Part shown: in pieces, positions 16,122 through 24,140 of the stretch
How the letters are laid out: the number at the start of each line of letters is the position of its first letter
Position numbering within the stretch: position 1 is the first letter of the stretch
DNA from: Inquilinus sp052113205
Lineage (GTDB): Bacteria; Pseudomonadota; Alphaproteobacteria; DSM-16000; Inquilinaceae
Direction: 5' to 3'
DNA: 64,000 bases
Assembly (NCBI RefSeq): GCF_052113205.1
Contig: NZ_JBFRCU010000015.1
Span: 42,159-106,158 of the forward strand
The notes under the pieces: model-generated
Told to the model about the DNA's origin: nothing
Database searches by the model: none
What the model saw: only the letters and a program-made list of their open reading frames with translations
Position numbers and translations under genes: made by a program

Positions 16122-16898
16122 ATGGTGTTCGGCGCACGGATCGTGCTGGCGGTGATGTTCGCCGCCCTGGCCGCGCCGGGGTGGAGCGCCGATCTGACGC
16201 GGGACCAGGTGGTCGCGACGCTGTCCCGTGCCTCCCCGGCCGCGCCGGCCGATTTCTCCGGCAAGTCGCTGCAGAAGGTCGATCTCAGCGGGCTCGACCT
16301 GTCGGGCGCGAACTTCGCCGGCGCCGATCTGTTCGCGGTCAAGTTCGAGGACAGCAATCTGACCGGGGCCGACCTGACCGGCGCCAATCTCGGCCTCGCC
16401 TGGGTGATCCGGGCGAACCTCACCGAGGCCGACCTGTCCGGCGCCAATGTCCAGGGGCTGGTCGTGGCCTCGGGCATGCAGACCAACGCGGCCGAGGCCC
16501 CGGTCTTCCTCCGGACGAAGTTCGTCGGCGCGCGGGTGATCTCACGTTTCGGTGGCTTCGACCTGCGCGGCGCCGACTTCACCGACGCCAGGCTGGCGGT
16601 CGACATGCGCAATCAGTCGATGGGGATCATGCGGGCCGACTTCTCGAGCGCCAGGCTGGAGGGCGCCAATTTCACCCGGGCCGATCTCGGACGCGCCTGG
16701 TTCCGCTTCGCCAAGCTGCAGGGCGTGCGCTTCACCGGGGCCAGCCTGCTGCATGCCGACTTCTCCGGCGCCGATCTCACCGGGGCGGATCTCACCGGCG
16801 CCGACGCCACCGGGGCGGATTTCGGCCAGGCGATCCTGACCGGCGTCACCGGGCTCGACACCGTCAAAGGATTGGATCCGGCGGTCCCGCGCCGGTAG
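16122..16898 (+). CDS. Exported pentapeptide-repeat protein within the ABC operon
   Basis: 258 residues. The start ATG 16122 follows GGGGAGGGG. Residues 1-23 form a Sec signal (IVLAVMFAALAAPGWSA). The mature protein has two blocks of A(D/N)LxG-type pentapeptide repeats: about 50-110 (LSGLDLSGANFAGADLF, LTGADLTGANLGLAW) and about 150-240 (ADFSSARLEGANFTRADLG, FSGADLTGADLTGADATGAD). These predict a right-handed quadrilateral beta-helix. Its role is unknown. Placement between the binding protein and the permease genes of a sugar transporter is unusual and suggests a periplasmic accessory of uptake, but this is inference. Confidence 0.88.
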   Translation: MVFGARIVLAVMFAALAAPGWSADLTRDQVVATLSRASPAAPADFSGKSLQKVDLSGLDLSGANFAGADLFAVKFEDSNLTGADLTGANLGLAWVIRANLTEADLSGANVQGLVVASGMQTNAAEAPVFLRTKFVGARVISRFGGFDLRGADFTDARLAVDMRNQSMGIMRADFSSARLEGANFTRADLGRAWFRFAKLQGVRFTGASLLHADFSGADLTGADLTGADATGADFGQAILTGVTGLDTVKGLDPAVPRR

Positions 16899-16931
16899 CG
16901 CGCGGAATGCTGCCGCATGAGTGGAGGACAG

Positions 16932-17876
16932 ATGTCGACGATCGCGCAGCGAAGATCGCCGCCCCCGACCGCGTCGTGGATGGCGCGGATGATGGAGAGC
17001 CGCAACGCGCTGGGGCTGGCCTTCCTGCTGCCGGCCGCGGTGGTCCTGCTGCTGTTCCTGACCTATCCGCTCGGCCTCGGCCTCTGGCTCGGCTTCACCG
17101 ACACCCGCCTCGGCCGGCCCGGCATCTGGATCGGCATCGAGAACTATGAGTTCCTGTACGAGGACCCGATCTTCTGGCTGGCGGTGTTCAACACCATCCT
17201 CTACACGACCGTCGCCAGCATCTTCAAATTCGTGCTCGGCCTGTGGCTGGCGCTGCTGCTGAACCGGCACCTGCCGTTCAAGGCCTTTCTGCGCGCCATC
17301 GTGCTGCTGCCCTGGGTGGTGCCGACCGTGCTATCCGGCATCGCCTTCTGGTGGATCTTCGACGCCCAGTTCTCGGTGATCTCCTGGGCCCTGATCAAGC
17401 TCGGGCTGATCGACACGCCGATCAACTTCCTCGGCGACGTCGCCAACGCCCGGGCCTCGGTGATCGCCGCCAACATCTGGCGCGGCATCCCCTTCGTCGC
17501 CATCACGCTGCTGGCCGGGCTGCAGACCATCCCGCAGTCGCTGTACGAGGCGGCGGTGCTGGACGGCGCCAGCAACTGGCAGCGCTTCCGCTGGATCACC
17601 CTGCCAATGCTGTCGCCGATCATCGCGGTGGTGATGACCTTCTCGGTGTTGTTCACCTTCACCGACTTCCAGCTGATCTATGTGCTGACCCGCGGCGGGC
17701 CGCTGAACGCCACCCATCTGATGGCGACCCTGTCGTTCCAGCGCGCCATTCCCGGCGGCCAGTTGGGGGAGGGGGCGGCGATCGCCTCGGCGATGATCCC
17801 ATTCCTGCTGGCGGCGGTGATGTTCAGCTATTTCGGCCTGCAGCGGCAGCGCTGGCAGCAGGGGGGACGCGACTGA
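16932..17876 (+). CDS. Carbohydrate ABC transporter permease (MalF/UgpA-like)
   Basis: 314 residues, six membrane helices starting at GLAFLLPAAVVLLLFLTYPL. The EAA loop EAAVLDGASNWQRFRWITLP, which contacts the ATPase, is clear. ATG 16932 is preceded by GGAGG at 16923-16927, so I prefer it to the ATG at 16917. It forms the channel heterodimer with the next gene, whose start overlaps this stop by one base (TGATG). Confidence 0.94.
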   Translation: MSTIAQRRSPPPTASWMARMMESRNALGLAFLLPAAVVLLLFLTYPLGLGLWLGFTDTRLGRPGIWIGIENYEFLYEDPIFWLAVFNTILYTTVASIFKFVLGLWLALLLNRHLPFKAFLRAIVLLPWVVPTVLSGIAFWWIFDAQFSVISWALIKLGLIDTPINFLGDVANARASVIAANIWRGIPFVAITLLAGLQTIPQSLYEAAVLDGASNWQRFRWITLPMLSPIIAVVMTFSVLFTFTDFQLIYVLTRGGPLNATHLMATLSFQRAIPGGQLGEGAAIASAMIPFLLAAVMFSYFGLQRQRWQQGGRD

Positions 17877-18760
17877 TGGCGATCAAGAGCGATGTCGTCG
17901 GCGACGAAGGCGGCATGGGCTATCTGGAGCGGCTGCCGCGCCGGGTGGTGACGGTCTACCTGCCGCTCGCGGTGTTCGTCTTCGTGCTGCTGTTCCCGTT
18001 CTACTGGATGGGGATCACCTCGATCAAATCGAATGCCGAGCTCTACAACTACAAGGATTTCAACCCGCTCTGGGTGGCCGAGCCGACGCTGCGGCACATC
18101 CGGTTCCTGCTGTTCGAGACCTCGTATCCGGCGTGGCTATGGAACACGATGGTGATCGCGGTCGGGTCGACCACACTGGCGCTTGTATGCTCGGTCCTCG
18201 CCGCCTATGCGATCGAGCGGCTGCGTTTCACCGGGGCGCGCTGGGTCGGCCTCGCCATCTTCCTGGCCTATCTGGTGCCGCCCTCGATCCTGTTCATCCC
18301 GCTGGCGGTCCAGCTCGGCCAGCTCGGCCTCCTGAACAGCCAATGGGCGCTGATCCTGACCTACCCGACCTTCCTGGTGCCGTTCTGCACCTGGCTGCTG
18401 ATGGGCTATTTCCGCTCGATCCCGTTCGAGCTGGAGGAATGCGCCATCATCGACGGCGCCTCGCGGCTGCAGATCCTGCGCCGGATCACCCTGCCGCTGG
18501 CCGTACCCGGGCTGATCTCGGCCGGGATCTTCGCCTTCACCCTGTCCTGGAACGAGTTCATCTACGCCCTGACCTTCATCTCGGATTCCGAGCGCAAGAC
18601 CGTGCCGGTCGGGGTCCTGACCGAGCTGGTCCAGGGCGACACGTATCAATGGGGCGCCCTGATGGCCGGCGCCCTGCTGGGCTCGCTGCCCGTGGTGCTG
18701 CTCTACTCTTTTTTCGTCGAGCACTACGTCTCCAGCATGACCGGCGCCGTGAAGGAGTAG
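17876..18760 (+). CDS. Carbohydrate ABC transporter permease (MalG/UgpE-like)
   Basis: 294 residues with six membrane helices. It begins with the MalG-type segment VYLPLAVFVFVLLFPFYWM, then WLWNTMVIAVGSTTLALVCS, the EAA loop EECAIIDGASRLQILRRITL and LSWNEFIYALTFISD. The start is coupled to the preceding permease by a one-base overlap. It is the last gene of the transporter operon and is followed by an 85 bp palindromic repeat that may limit read-through. Confidence 0.94.
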   Translation: MAIKSDVVGDEGGMGYLERLPRRVVTVYLPLAVFVFVLLFPFYWMGITSIKSNAELYNYKDFNPLWVAEPTLRHIRFLLFETSYPAWLWNTMVIAVGSTTLALVCSVLAAYAIERLRFTGARWVGLAIFLAYLVPPSILFIPLAVQLGQLGLLNSQWALILTYPTFLVPFCTWLLMGYFRSIPFELEECAIIDGASRLQILRRITLPLAVPGLISAGIFAFTLSWNEFIYALTFISDSERKTVPVGVLTELVQGDTYQWGALMAGALLGSLPVVLLYSFFVEHYVSSMTGAVKE

Positions 18761-18793
18761 CCGGCGCCGGCCACGAAAATGCACACCGTTGCC

Positions 18794-18878
18794 GTCATTG
18801 CGAGGAGGCGAAGCCGACGAAGCAATCCAGGGGCCGTTGCGTGCGGCCCCTGGATTGCTTCGCTGCGCTCGCAATGAC
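18794..18878. repeat. 85 bp palindromic intergenic repeat, copy 2
   Basis: Near-identical to the element at 8704-8787, with the same GTCATTGCGAGGAGGCGAAG start and GCTCGCAATGAC end; it differs by a few bases and one extra C in the central arm. It lies between the ABC operon and the TetR gene. Confidence 0.85.
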
Positions 18879-18912
18879 GAATGGGGAGTTCCGAAGGCGT
18901 CCAGGCAGGGCA

Positions 18913-18961
18913 TTGACAGCCCCGCCGTGCTCGCCTTAAGTTAGTTAACGATTACTAACTT
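18913..18961 (+). promoter_or_regulatory. Promoter and operator of the TetR gene
   Basis: TTGACA (18913-18918) is followed after 17 bases by TTAAGT (18936-18941), a plausible vegetative promoter. It overlaps a perfect inverted repeat AAGTTAGT-N8-ACTAACTT at 18938-18961, the expected shape of a TetR operator. Autorepression is the simplest reading. Confidence 0.7.
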
Positions 18962-18974
18962 CTTGAGTCGCAGC

Positions 18975-19553
18975 ATGGCCGGCAAGGGCAGGGACACCAA
19001 GGCGCGGATGGAGGAGGCGGCGATCCGCCTGTTCGCCGAGCGCGGTGTCGAGGGCACCTCGGTGCGCGACATCGCCGCCGCGGTCGGCGTCACCGAGGCG
19101 GCGCTGTATCGCCACCTGACCTCAAAGGACGAGTTCGTGGCCGGCCTGTTCGCCGACCGCTATGTCGAGCTCGGCCGCCAGGTCCATGCGGCGCAGGACG
19201 GGTTGACCGGCTTCGCCGCGCGGATGCGGGCGATGGTCGAGGCCTGCTGCCGGCTGCACGACCGCGACCCGTCGCTGTTCCGCTTCCTGCTGATCGTCCA
19301 GCACCGGGCTCTGCCCGGCTTCGCGCTGGGCGAGCCCAACCCGGGCGACGTCATCGGCGCCGTCATCGCCGACGGCATCCGTGAGGGCGCGGTGACCATC
19401 GCCGACCCCCGGCTGGCCACCGCCATCGCCTTTGGTTGCGTGCTGCAGCCGGCGGTGTTCCTGCTCTACGGCCGGCTCGATGGCGGCCTGGCCGACCGCG
19501 CGCCGGAGATCGCCGGCGCCATCCTGCGGGCGCTCGGCGGCACTGCCGCCTGA
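18975..19553 (+). CDS. TetR family transcriptional regulator
   Basis: 192 residues. The N-terminal TetR HTH spans about residues 12-55 (AAIRLFAERGVEGTSVRDIAAAVGVTEAALYRHLTSKDEFV); the rest is a helical ligand/dimer domain. The ATG at 18975 is preferred to TTG 18963. A perfect inverted-repeat operator overlaps its promoter. The target may be itself, the ABC operon upstream, or genes outside; the effector is unknown. Confidence 0.92.
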   Translation: MAGKGRDTKARMEEAAIRLFAERGVEGTSVRDIAAAVGVTEAALYRHLTSKDEFVAGLFADRYVELGRQVHAAQDGLTGFAARMRAMVEACCRLHDRDPSLFRFLLIVQHRALPGFALGEPNPGDVIGAVIADGIREGAVTIADPRLATAIAFGCVLQPAVFLLYGRLDGGLADRAPEIAGAILRALGGTAA

Positions 19554-19595
19554 CCCTCGCATTTCCCCCATCCGTCTCAGCGCGAGGAGACGTTC

Positions 19596-19751
19596 ATGAT
19601 AGACCCGATCGTGTTCCTGCTGATGATCGCCGCCATGATCTGGCTCGGCGTCCAGGTCCTGACCCAGCGCAGCGCCATCCGCGAGCTGGAGTCCCGCCTC
19701 GACCTCATCGATGAGGAGGAAACGCCTGCCGTCGACCGCCGCAGGCCGTAG
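19596..19751 (+). CDS. Small single-helix membrane protein (51 aa)
   Basis: Translation of this short frame gives a hydrophobic N-terminal helix (IVFLLMIAAMIWLGVQVL, residues 5-22). A charged tail follows with a coiled-coil-like RSAIRELESRLDLIDEEE. The start ATG has a GAGGAG ribosome site eight or so bases upstream. It follows the TetR gene by 42 bases on the same strand, so the two may be co-transcribed. I do not recognise a family. Confidence 0.6.
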   Translation: MIDPIVFLLMIAAMIWLGVQVLTQRSAIRELESRLDLIDEEETPAVDRRRP

Positions 19752-19778
19752 AGGCCTGATGGATCTATCGTGCCGGTT

Positions 19779-19816
19779 GTATATATGTCATGATATTCAT
19801 ATCGTGACGTATATAC
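19779..19816. promoter_or_regulatory. VapBC operator
   Basis: Inverted repeat GTATATATGTCATGAT (19779-19794), 6-base spacer, then ATCGTGACGTATATAC (19801-19816), 14 of 16 positions paired. It lies 12 bases before the antitoxin ATG in a locally AT-rich patch. This is where VapB-type antitoxins bind to autoregulate. Confidence 0.75.
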
Positions 19817-19828
19817 GAGGAGATCGCG

Positions 19829-20068
19829 ATGCCGCTCAGCATCCGGGATGAGCTCACGGACAGGCTGGTCCGGAAGCTCGCCAAACGGAAAGGCCTCGGC
19901 CTCACCGAGGCCGTGCGCCTGGCGGTCGAGAACGAGCTGCGTCGCGAAGACGAGGCCGTTCCCCTGCGCGAGCGATTGCGGCCGCTGCAGCACCGCATCG
20001 CCGCCCGGCCGGCGACCGGGCTCGAGGCGGACAAGGCGTTCTACGACGAGCTGAGCGACGACCTCTGA
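19829..20068 (+). CDS. vapB: VapB-type antitoxin
   Basis: 79 residues. The N-terminal MPLSIRDELTDRLVRKLAKR with LGLTEAVRLAVENEL is a ribbon-helix-helix-type domain of the Psk/VapB antitoxin family. The C-terminal half (EADKAFYDELSDDL) would wrap the toxin. GAGGAGA sets the start. The stop overlaps the toxin start (TGATG), giving translational coupling. A matching inverted repeat lies just upstream. Confidence 0.9.
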   Translation: MPLSIRDELTDRLVRKLAKRKGLGLTEAVRLAVENELRREDEAVPLRERLRPLQHRIAARPATGLEADKAFYDELSDDL

Positions 20069-20466
20069 TGTTCGTCGATGCTTCTGCCATCGTCGCCATC
20101 CTCACCCGCGAGGCCGACGCCGACGCTCTGGCCGACCGCCTGGGGGCAGCGCGGCAGCCGATCACCTCGGCGATCGCGGTGTTCGAAGCGGTGCTCGGGA
20201 TCTGCCGAAAGCGCCATGCCAGCGTTGCCGAGGCCGAGACCGATGTCCGGGAGTTCCTCGCGATGGCGAAGGTTGATGTCGTCGGGATCAGCGCCCAGGA
20301 AGCATCGGCGGCGCTGAAGGCCTTCGATCGCTATGGCAAGGGGAGAGGGCATCCGGCGCAGCTGAACATGGGTGATTGCTTCGCCTATGCGTGCGCAACC
20401 ACCCATCGCGCTCCCATCTTGTGCAAGGGCGCGGATTTCGCGCAGACCGACGTCCAACTCGCCTGA
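20068..20466 (+). CDS. vapC: VapC-type PIN-domain toxin (ribonuclease)
   Basis: 132 residues. The PIN fold acidic residues are visible: Asp4 in MFVDASAIV, Glu in FEAVLGI, Asp in NMGDCFAYACA and Asp in GADFAQTD. VapC toxins are Mg-dependent RNases that cut tRNA or rRNA when the antitoxin is degraded. The start codon overlaps the antitoxin stop. The following 174 bases up to 20640 hold no gene I can support. Confidence 0.92.
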   Translation: MFVDASAIVAILTREADADALADRLGAARQPITSAIAVFEAVLGICRKRHASVAEAETDVREFLAMAKVDVVGISAQEASAALKAFDRYGKGRGHPAQLNMGDCFAYACATTHRAPILCKGADFAQTDVQLA

Positions 20467-20640
20467 CGGCGGATCCTCGTCCCGCCGCCGGCCTGAGAGA
20501 CCGTTCGGAAATGCGCTGGTGTGAGTCGGCTGGTGGTGGTTTCGAGACCCGGCGCGCAGCGGACGTTATAGTCCGTGAGCACCGGAAGCTTCGAGGCCGC
20601 CATCAGACGGCCGCACCAGTAGCATTTGCGACGGTCTCTC

Positions 20641-21420
20641 TCAGCCCGCCCGGTCCTTGTCGATCTGGCTCTTCAGCGCGTCGAAGCCGACCGCGCCCGG
20701 GATGATCTGGTCGTTGATGACGAAGGCCGGCGTGCCCTGCACCCCCAGTGCCTGGGCCAGGTCCATGTTGGCGCGCAGCTCCGCCACCACCGCCGGGTCG
20801 TTCATGTCCTGCTTCAGCTTGTCGAGGTCGAGCCCGACCTGCTTGGCGGTGTCGTAGATCACCTCGTCGGTCAGCTGGCCCTTCAGGCCCATCATCTTGG
20901 TGTGGAAGTCGAGATACTTGCCCTGCATCTGCGCCGCCAGCGAGGCGCGGGCCGCGGTCACCGAGGCCGGCCCGAGGATCGGGAACTCCTTCAGCACCAC
21001 CTTCAGCCCGCCATCCTGCTTCACCAGCCGCTCCAGGTCGGGCTGGGCCCGCTTGCAGTAGCCGCACTGGTAGTCGAAGAACTCGACCAGCGTGACGTCG
21101 CCCTGGGCGTTGCCGATCACCGGCGAGGACGCGCTGCGGAACAGCTCGTCGGCCCGGCTGGTCAGCGTCTTGGCCTGGGCCGAACGCTCCTCCTCGTCCT
21201 TCTTGGCCTGATAGGCGTCCAGCGCCTCGACCACGATCTCCGGATGGGCGCGGATGTAGTCGCGCACGACCTGCTCGATCGCCTCCTTCTGGACCGGGTC
21301 GACCGCCGGTGTGCTTTGCGCCGGGGCCGGCGCGGCGCTCTCCTGGGCCCACGCCCACGGCGGCGCGGCCGCCAGCACGGCGAGGACGGCCAGGCTGGCG
21401 AGGCGGCTGGAGCGGACCAT
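20641..21420 (-). CDS. DsbA family thioredoxin-fold disulfide oxidoreductase
   Basis: 259 residues with an N-terminal signal (LASLAVLAVLAAAPPWAWA), an alanine/proline-rich spacer and a DsbA/Com1-like thioredoxin domain. The active site is CGYC in FFDYQCGYCKRAQPDLERL, and the cis-Pro loop is GVQGTPAFVIND. It should act on cysteines in the periplasm. The N-terminal extension before the fold (EQVVRDYIRAHPEIVVEAL) is the Com1/DsbG-like helical region. The ATG at 21420 has AAAGGA upstream; 21444 is an alternative. Confidence 0.9.
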   Translation of the reverse strand: MVRSSRLASLAVLAVLAAAPPWAWAQESAAPAPAQSTPAVDPVQKEAIEQVVRDYIRAHPEIVVEALDAYQAKKDEEERSAQAKTLTSRADELFRSASSPVIGNAQGDVTLVEFFDYQCGYCKRAQPDLERLVKQDGGLKVVLKEFPILGPASVTAARASLAAQMQGKYLDFHTKMMGLKGQLTDEVIYDTAKQVGLDLDKLKQDMNDPAVVAELRANMDLAQALGVQGTPAFVINDQIIPGAVGFDALKSQIDKDRAG

Positions 21421-21548
21421 CGGGTTATCCTTTCGCTGGAACATGTCCCACTAGTCGCCTTTCGCGACGGGATGATCAAGGGTTACCGCGGCTGCGGCGG
21501 CATTCGACCGCAACGGTCTGCGCCGGCGGCATGGCTCAGAGGCGGCGC

Positions 21549-22919
21549 TCAGCGTGGCTTGTCCTCGGCCTGCCGCTGCAGGTCCTGGGCCCGGCGCCAG
21601 CCGGGCGAGCCGCGCGGCAGCAGCTGCAGCGCCCGGTCGACCTGGGCCCGGGCATTCGGCCTGTCGCCGCGGGCCAGGTTGTCCTCGGCCAGGGCCAGCG
21701 ACGCCTTGCCCATGTCGCCGACCTTGCCATAGGCGGTGCCGAGCAGCCGCCAGACGATCGGCGGCGTCTGCTCCGGGTCGACGCTGGCCCGCTCCAGGTC
21801 GCGGATGGCGCTGCGCAGCTCGGCGTCCGAGCCGCGGTCGATCTTGGTCTGGGCCAGCGGGATCAGCAGCAGCGGCTCGCCCGGCAGGAGGGCCAAGGCG
21901 CGCTCGTAATAGGGCCGGGCCTCGGTCAGCCGCCCGGTCTCCAGCAGGATCTGGCCGCGCAGCTCGAGATAGTAGGGGTTGCGCGGTTCGGCCTTGATCA
22001 GCGCGTCAGTGCGGCCGAGCGCGTCGGCGAAGATGTTGTTGCGGTAGGCGGCGATCGCCCGGGCATATTGCGCCGGGATGCTGGTGTCGCTCGGCGGATA
22101 CATCCGCGCCACGCTCTGCGGCTCGGTGAAGCCGAACAGCTTGGCCCGGATCCGCGCGAACATGTCGTCATAGCCGGGCGGCATGGAGTGGCCGCGCAGC
22201 GGCGACTTGTCGACCGCCTCCTGCACCGTCTCGATCCGGTCCTGCGTCAGCGGGTGGGTGCGGGTGTATTCCGAGCCGGTCGGGTGGGCCAGCTCGGCAT
22301 CCTGCATGCGTTTCAGGAAGCTCAGCATGCCGTCTGCCGGGATGCCGGCCTGGGCCAGGAAGCGCAGTCCCGCCTGGTCGGCCGAACTCTCGATCCCGCG
22401 GGCGAAGTTGACCATGTTCTGCCGGACCATGTCCTGGGCGGTGATGGCGCCGGCGATGGCGGCATCGCCGCGCCCGGATGCGGCGCCGGCGGCGGCGCCC
22501 AGCAGCGAGCCGATGGTGGCGATCAGCCGGCTGCGCTCCATCTGCTCCGCCCCGCGCACCAGATGGCCGCCGGCGATGTGGCCGGTCTCATGCGCCAGCA
22601 CGGCCATCAGCTCGCCGGCGCTGCGGGTCTCCAGGATCAGCCCGGAATAGACGAAGATGTTCTGGCCGCCGGCGACGAAGGCGTTCACGTCGTCGTCATC
22701 GACCAGGAAGATGGTCACCGCCTCCGGGTTCAGCCCGCCCGCCCGGAAGATTGGCGTCAGCATCTTGTGGATGCTAGTTTCGATCTCGGCGTCGCGGACC
22801 ACCGGAATGCGTTGCGCCTGGGCCGCCGCGAGGGGCCCGACGATGACCGTCGCCAGGGCCAGCACCAAGATCCGAATGACCCGTCCCAACGCTCCGCTCC
22901 CTCCGTGCCGGCGATCCAT
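21549..22919 (-). CDS. M48 family zinc metalloprotease with TPR domain (BepA-like)
   Basis: 456 residues. A signal segment (ILVLALATVIVGPLAAAQA) precedes an M48 protease domain with the zinc motif HETGH in MAVLAHETGHIAGGHLV and the downstream SSADQAG glutamate-region variant. A C-terminal TPR array follows (IAAYRNNIFADALGRTDALI, RPYYERALALLPGEPLLLIP). This matches BepA/YfgC, a periplasmic chaperone-protease for outer-membrane assembly factors. The usual ExxxD after the HEXXH reads ESSAD here, which is compatible. It is followed on the same strand, after 128 bases, by the DsbA-like gene. Confidence 0.9.
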   Translation of the reverse strand: MDRRHGGSGALGRVIRILVLALATVIVGPLAAAQAQRIPVVRDAEIETSIHKMLTPIFRAGGLNPEAVTIFLVDDDDVNAFVAGGQNIFVYSGLILETRSAGELMAVLAHETGHIAGGHLVRGAEQMERSRLIATIGSLLGAAAGAASGRGDAAIAGAITAQDMVRQNMVNFARGIESSADQAGLRFLAQAGIPADGMLSFLKRMQDAELAHPTGSEYTRTHPLTQDRIETVQEAVDKSPLRGHSMPPGYDDMFARIRAKLFGFTEPQSVARMYPPSDTSIPAQYARAIAAYRNNIFADALGRTDALIKAEPRNPYYLELRGQILLETGRLTEARPYYERALALLPGEPLLLIPLAQTKIDRGSDAELRSAIRDLERASVDPEQTPPIVWRLLGTAYGKVGDMGKASLALAEDNLARGDRPNARAQVDRALQLLPRGSPGWRRAQDLQRQAEDKPR

Positions 22920-22997
22920 TGCGATGGATCATCACGCTATCGGCCGACTGTGTCGACCCGGTGGCATCCCGTCCTTCCCTCGAAGCGCTCGCTCATC

Positions 22998-24140
22998 ATG
23001 AAGATCTCCCGCCGCGGCCAGGTGCCGCCTTTCATCGTCATGGATGTGATGACCGCCGCCGCGGCGCGCGAGAAGACCCATGGCGACGTGCTGCATCTCG
23101 AGGTCGGCCAGCCCAGCACCCCGGCGCCGGCCGGCGTGCTGGCGGCGGCGCAGGCAGTGCTGCGCGACGACAAGATCGGCTACACCGTGGCGCTCGGCGT
23201 CCCGCCGCTGCGCCAGGCCATCGCCGATCATTACGGCCGGGCCTACGGCACCGCGGTGACGCCGGGTCAGGTGGTGGTCACCACCGGCTCGTCCGGCGCC
23301 TTCCTGCTGGCCTTCCTGGCCGCGTTCGACGTCGGCGACCGGGTGGCGCTGGCAGCGCCGGGCTATCCGGCCTACCGCAACATCCTGACCGCCCTCGGCA
23401 TCGAGGTGGTGGAGATCCCGGCCGGGCCGGACACCCGCTACCAGCCGACGCCGGAGTTGCTGGAGAAGCATGGCGGCAAGCTCGACGGGCTGATCATCGC
23501 CAGCCCGGCCAATCCGACCGGCACCATGCTGTCGCCCGAGGCGCTGGCCGAGCTGACGGCCTATTGCGACTCGCGCTCGATCCGGCTGGTGTCGGACGAG
23601 ATCTATCACGGCATCACCTACGGCATGGGCACGGCCACGGCGCTGCAGACCAGCGGCAGCGCCATCATCGTCAACAGCTTCTCGAAATACTATTCGATGA
23701 CCGGCTGGCGCCTGGGCTGGCTGGTGCTGCCGGAGGAGCTGCTGCGGCCGGTCGAATGCCTGGCGCAGAACCTCACCATCTCGCCGCCGACCCTGTCGCA
23801 ATACGCAGCGGTGGCGGCCTTCGATTGCGGCGAGGAGCTGGACCGCAACGTCGTCCGCTACGCCCGCAACCGCAGCCTGCTGCTGGAGGCGCTGCCGCGC
23901 GCCGGCTTCGACCGGCTGGCCCCGGCCGACGGCGCCTTCTACCTCTATGCCGAGATCGGCCATTTGACCAATGACAGCGTCGAGTTCTGCCGGCGCATGC
24001 TGGCCGAGACCGGGGTGGCGGCGACGCCGGGGGTCGATTTCGACCCGGTGCGCGGCCACGCGACGATGCGCTTCTCCTTCGCCGGCGCGACCGAGGAGAT
24101 GGCCGAGGCGGCGGCCCGGCTGCACCGCTGGCTGCGCTGA
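22998..24140 (+). CDS. PLP-dependent class I/II aminotransferase
   Basis: 380 residues. The PLP lysine is in NSFSKYYSMTGWRLGWLV, cofactor contacts in VSDEIYHGITYG, and the start region LHLEVGQPSTPAPAGVLAAA is typical of AspC-like enzymes. Substrate not determinable. The start ATG 22998 leads the conserved KISRRGQVPPFIVMDVM segment. Its stop codon is immediately followed by the ATG of mtgA with no spacing. Confidence 0.92.
   Translation: MKISRRGQVPPFIVMDVMTAAAAREKTHGDVLHLEVGQPSTPAPAGVLAAAQAVLRDDKIGYTVALGVPPLRQAIADHYGRAYGTAVTPGQVVVTTGSSGAFLLAFLAAFDVGDRVALAAPGYPAYRNILTALGIEVVEIPAGPDTRYQPTPELLEKHGGKLDGLIIASPANPTGTMLSPEALAELTAYCDSRSIRLVSDEIYHGITYGMGTATALQTSGSAIIVNSFSKYYSMTGWRLGWLVLPEELLRPVECLAQNLTISPPTLSQYAAVAAFDCGEELDRNVVRYARNRSLLLEALPRAGFDRLAPADGAFYLYAEIGHLTNDSVEFCRRMLAETGVAATPGVDFDPVRGHATMRFSFAGATEEMAEAAARLHRWLR

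Noticed and set aside
20467..20640. Possible tRNA or small gene between vapC and the DsbA-like gene
   Set aside because: A TTCGAGAC stretch resembles a T-loop but no acceptor, anticodon or D arms can be drawn.
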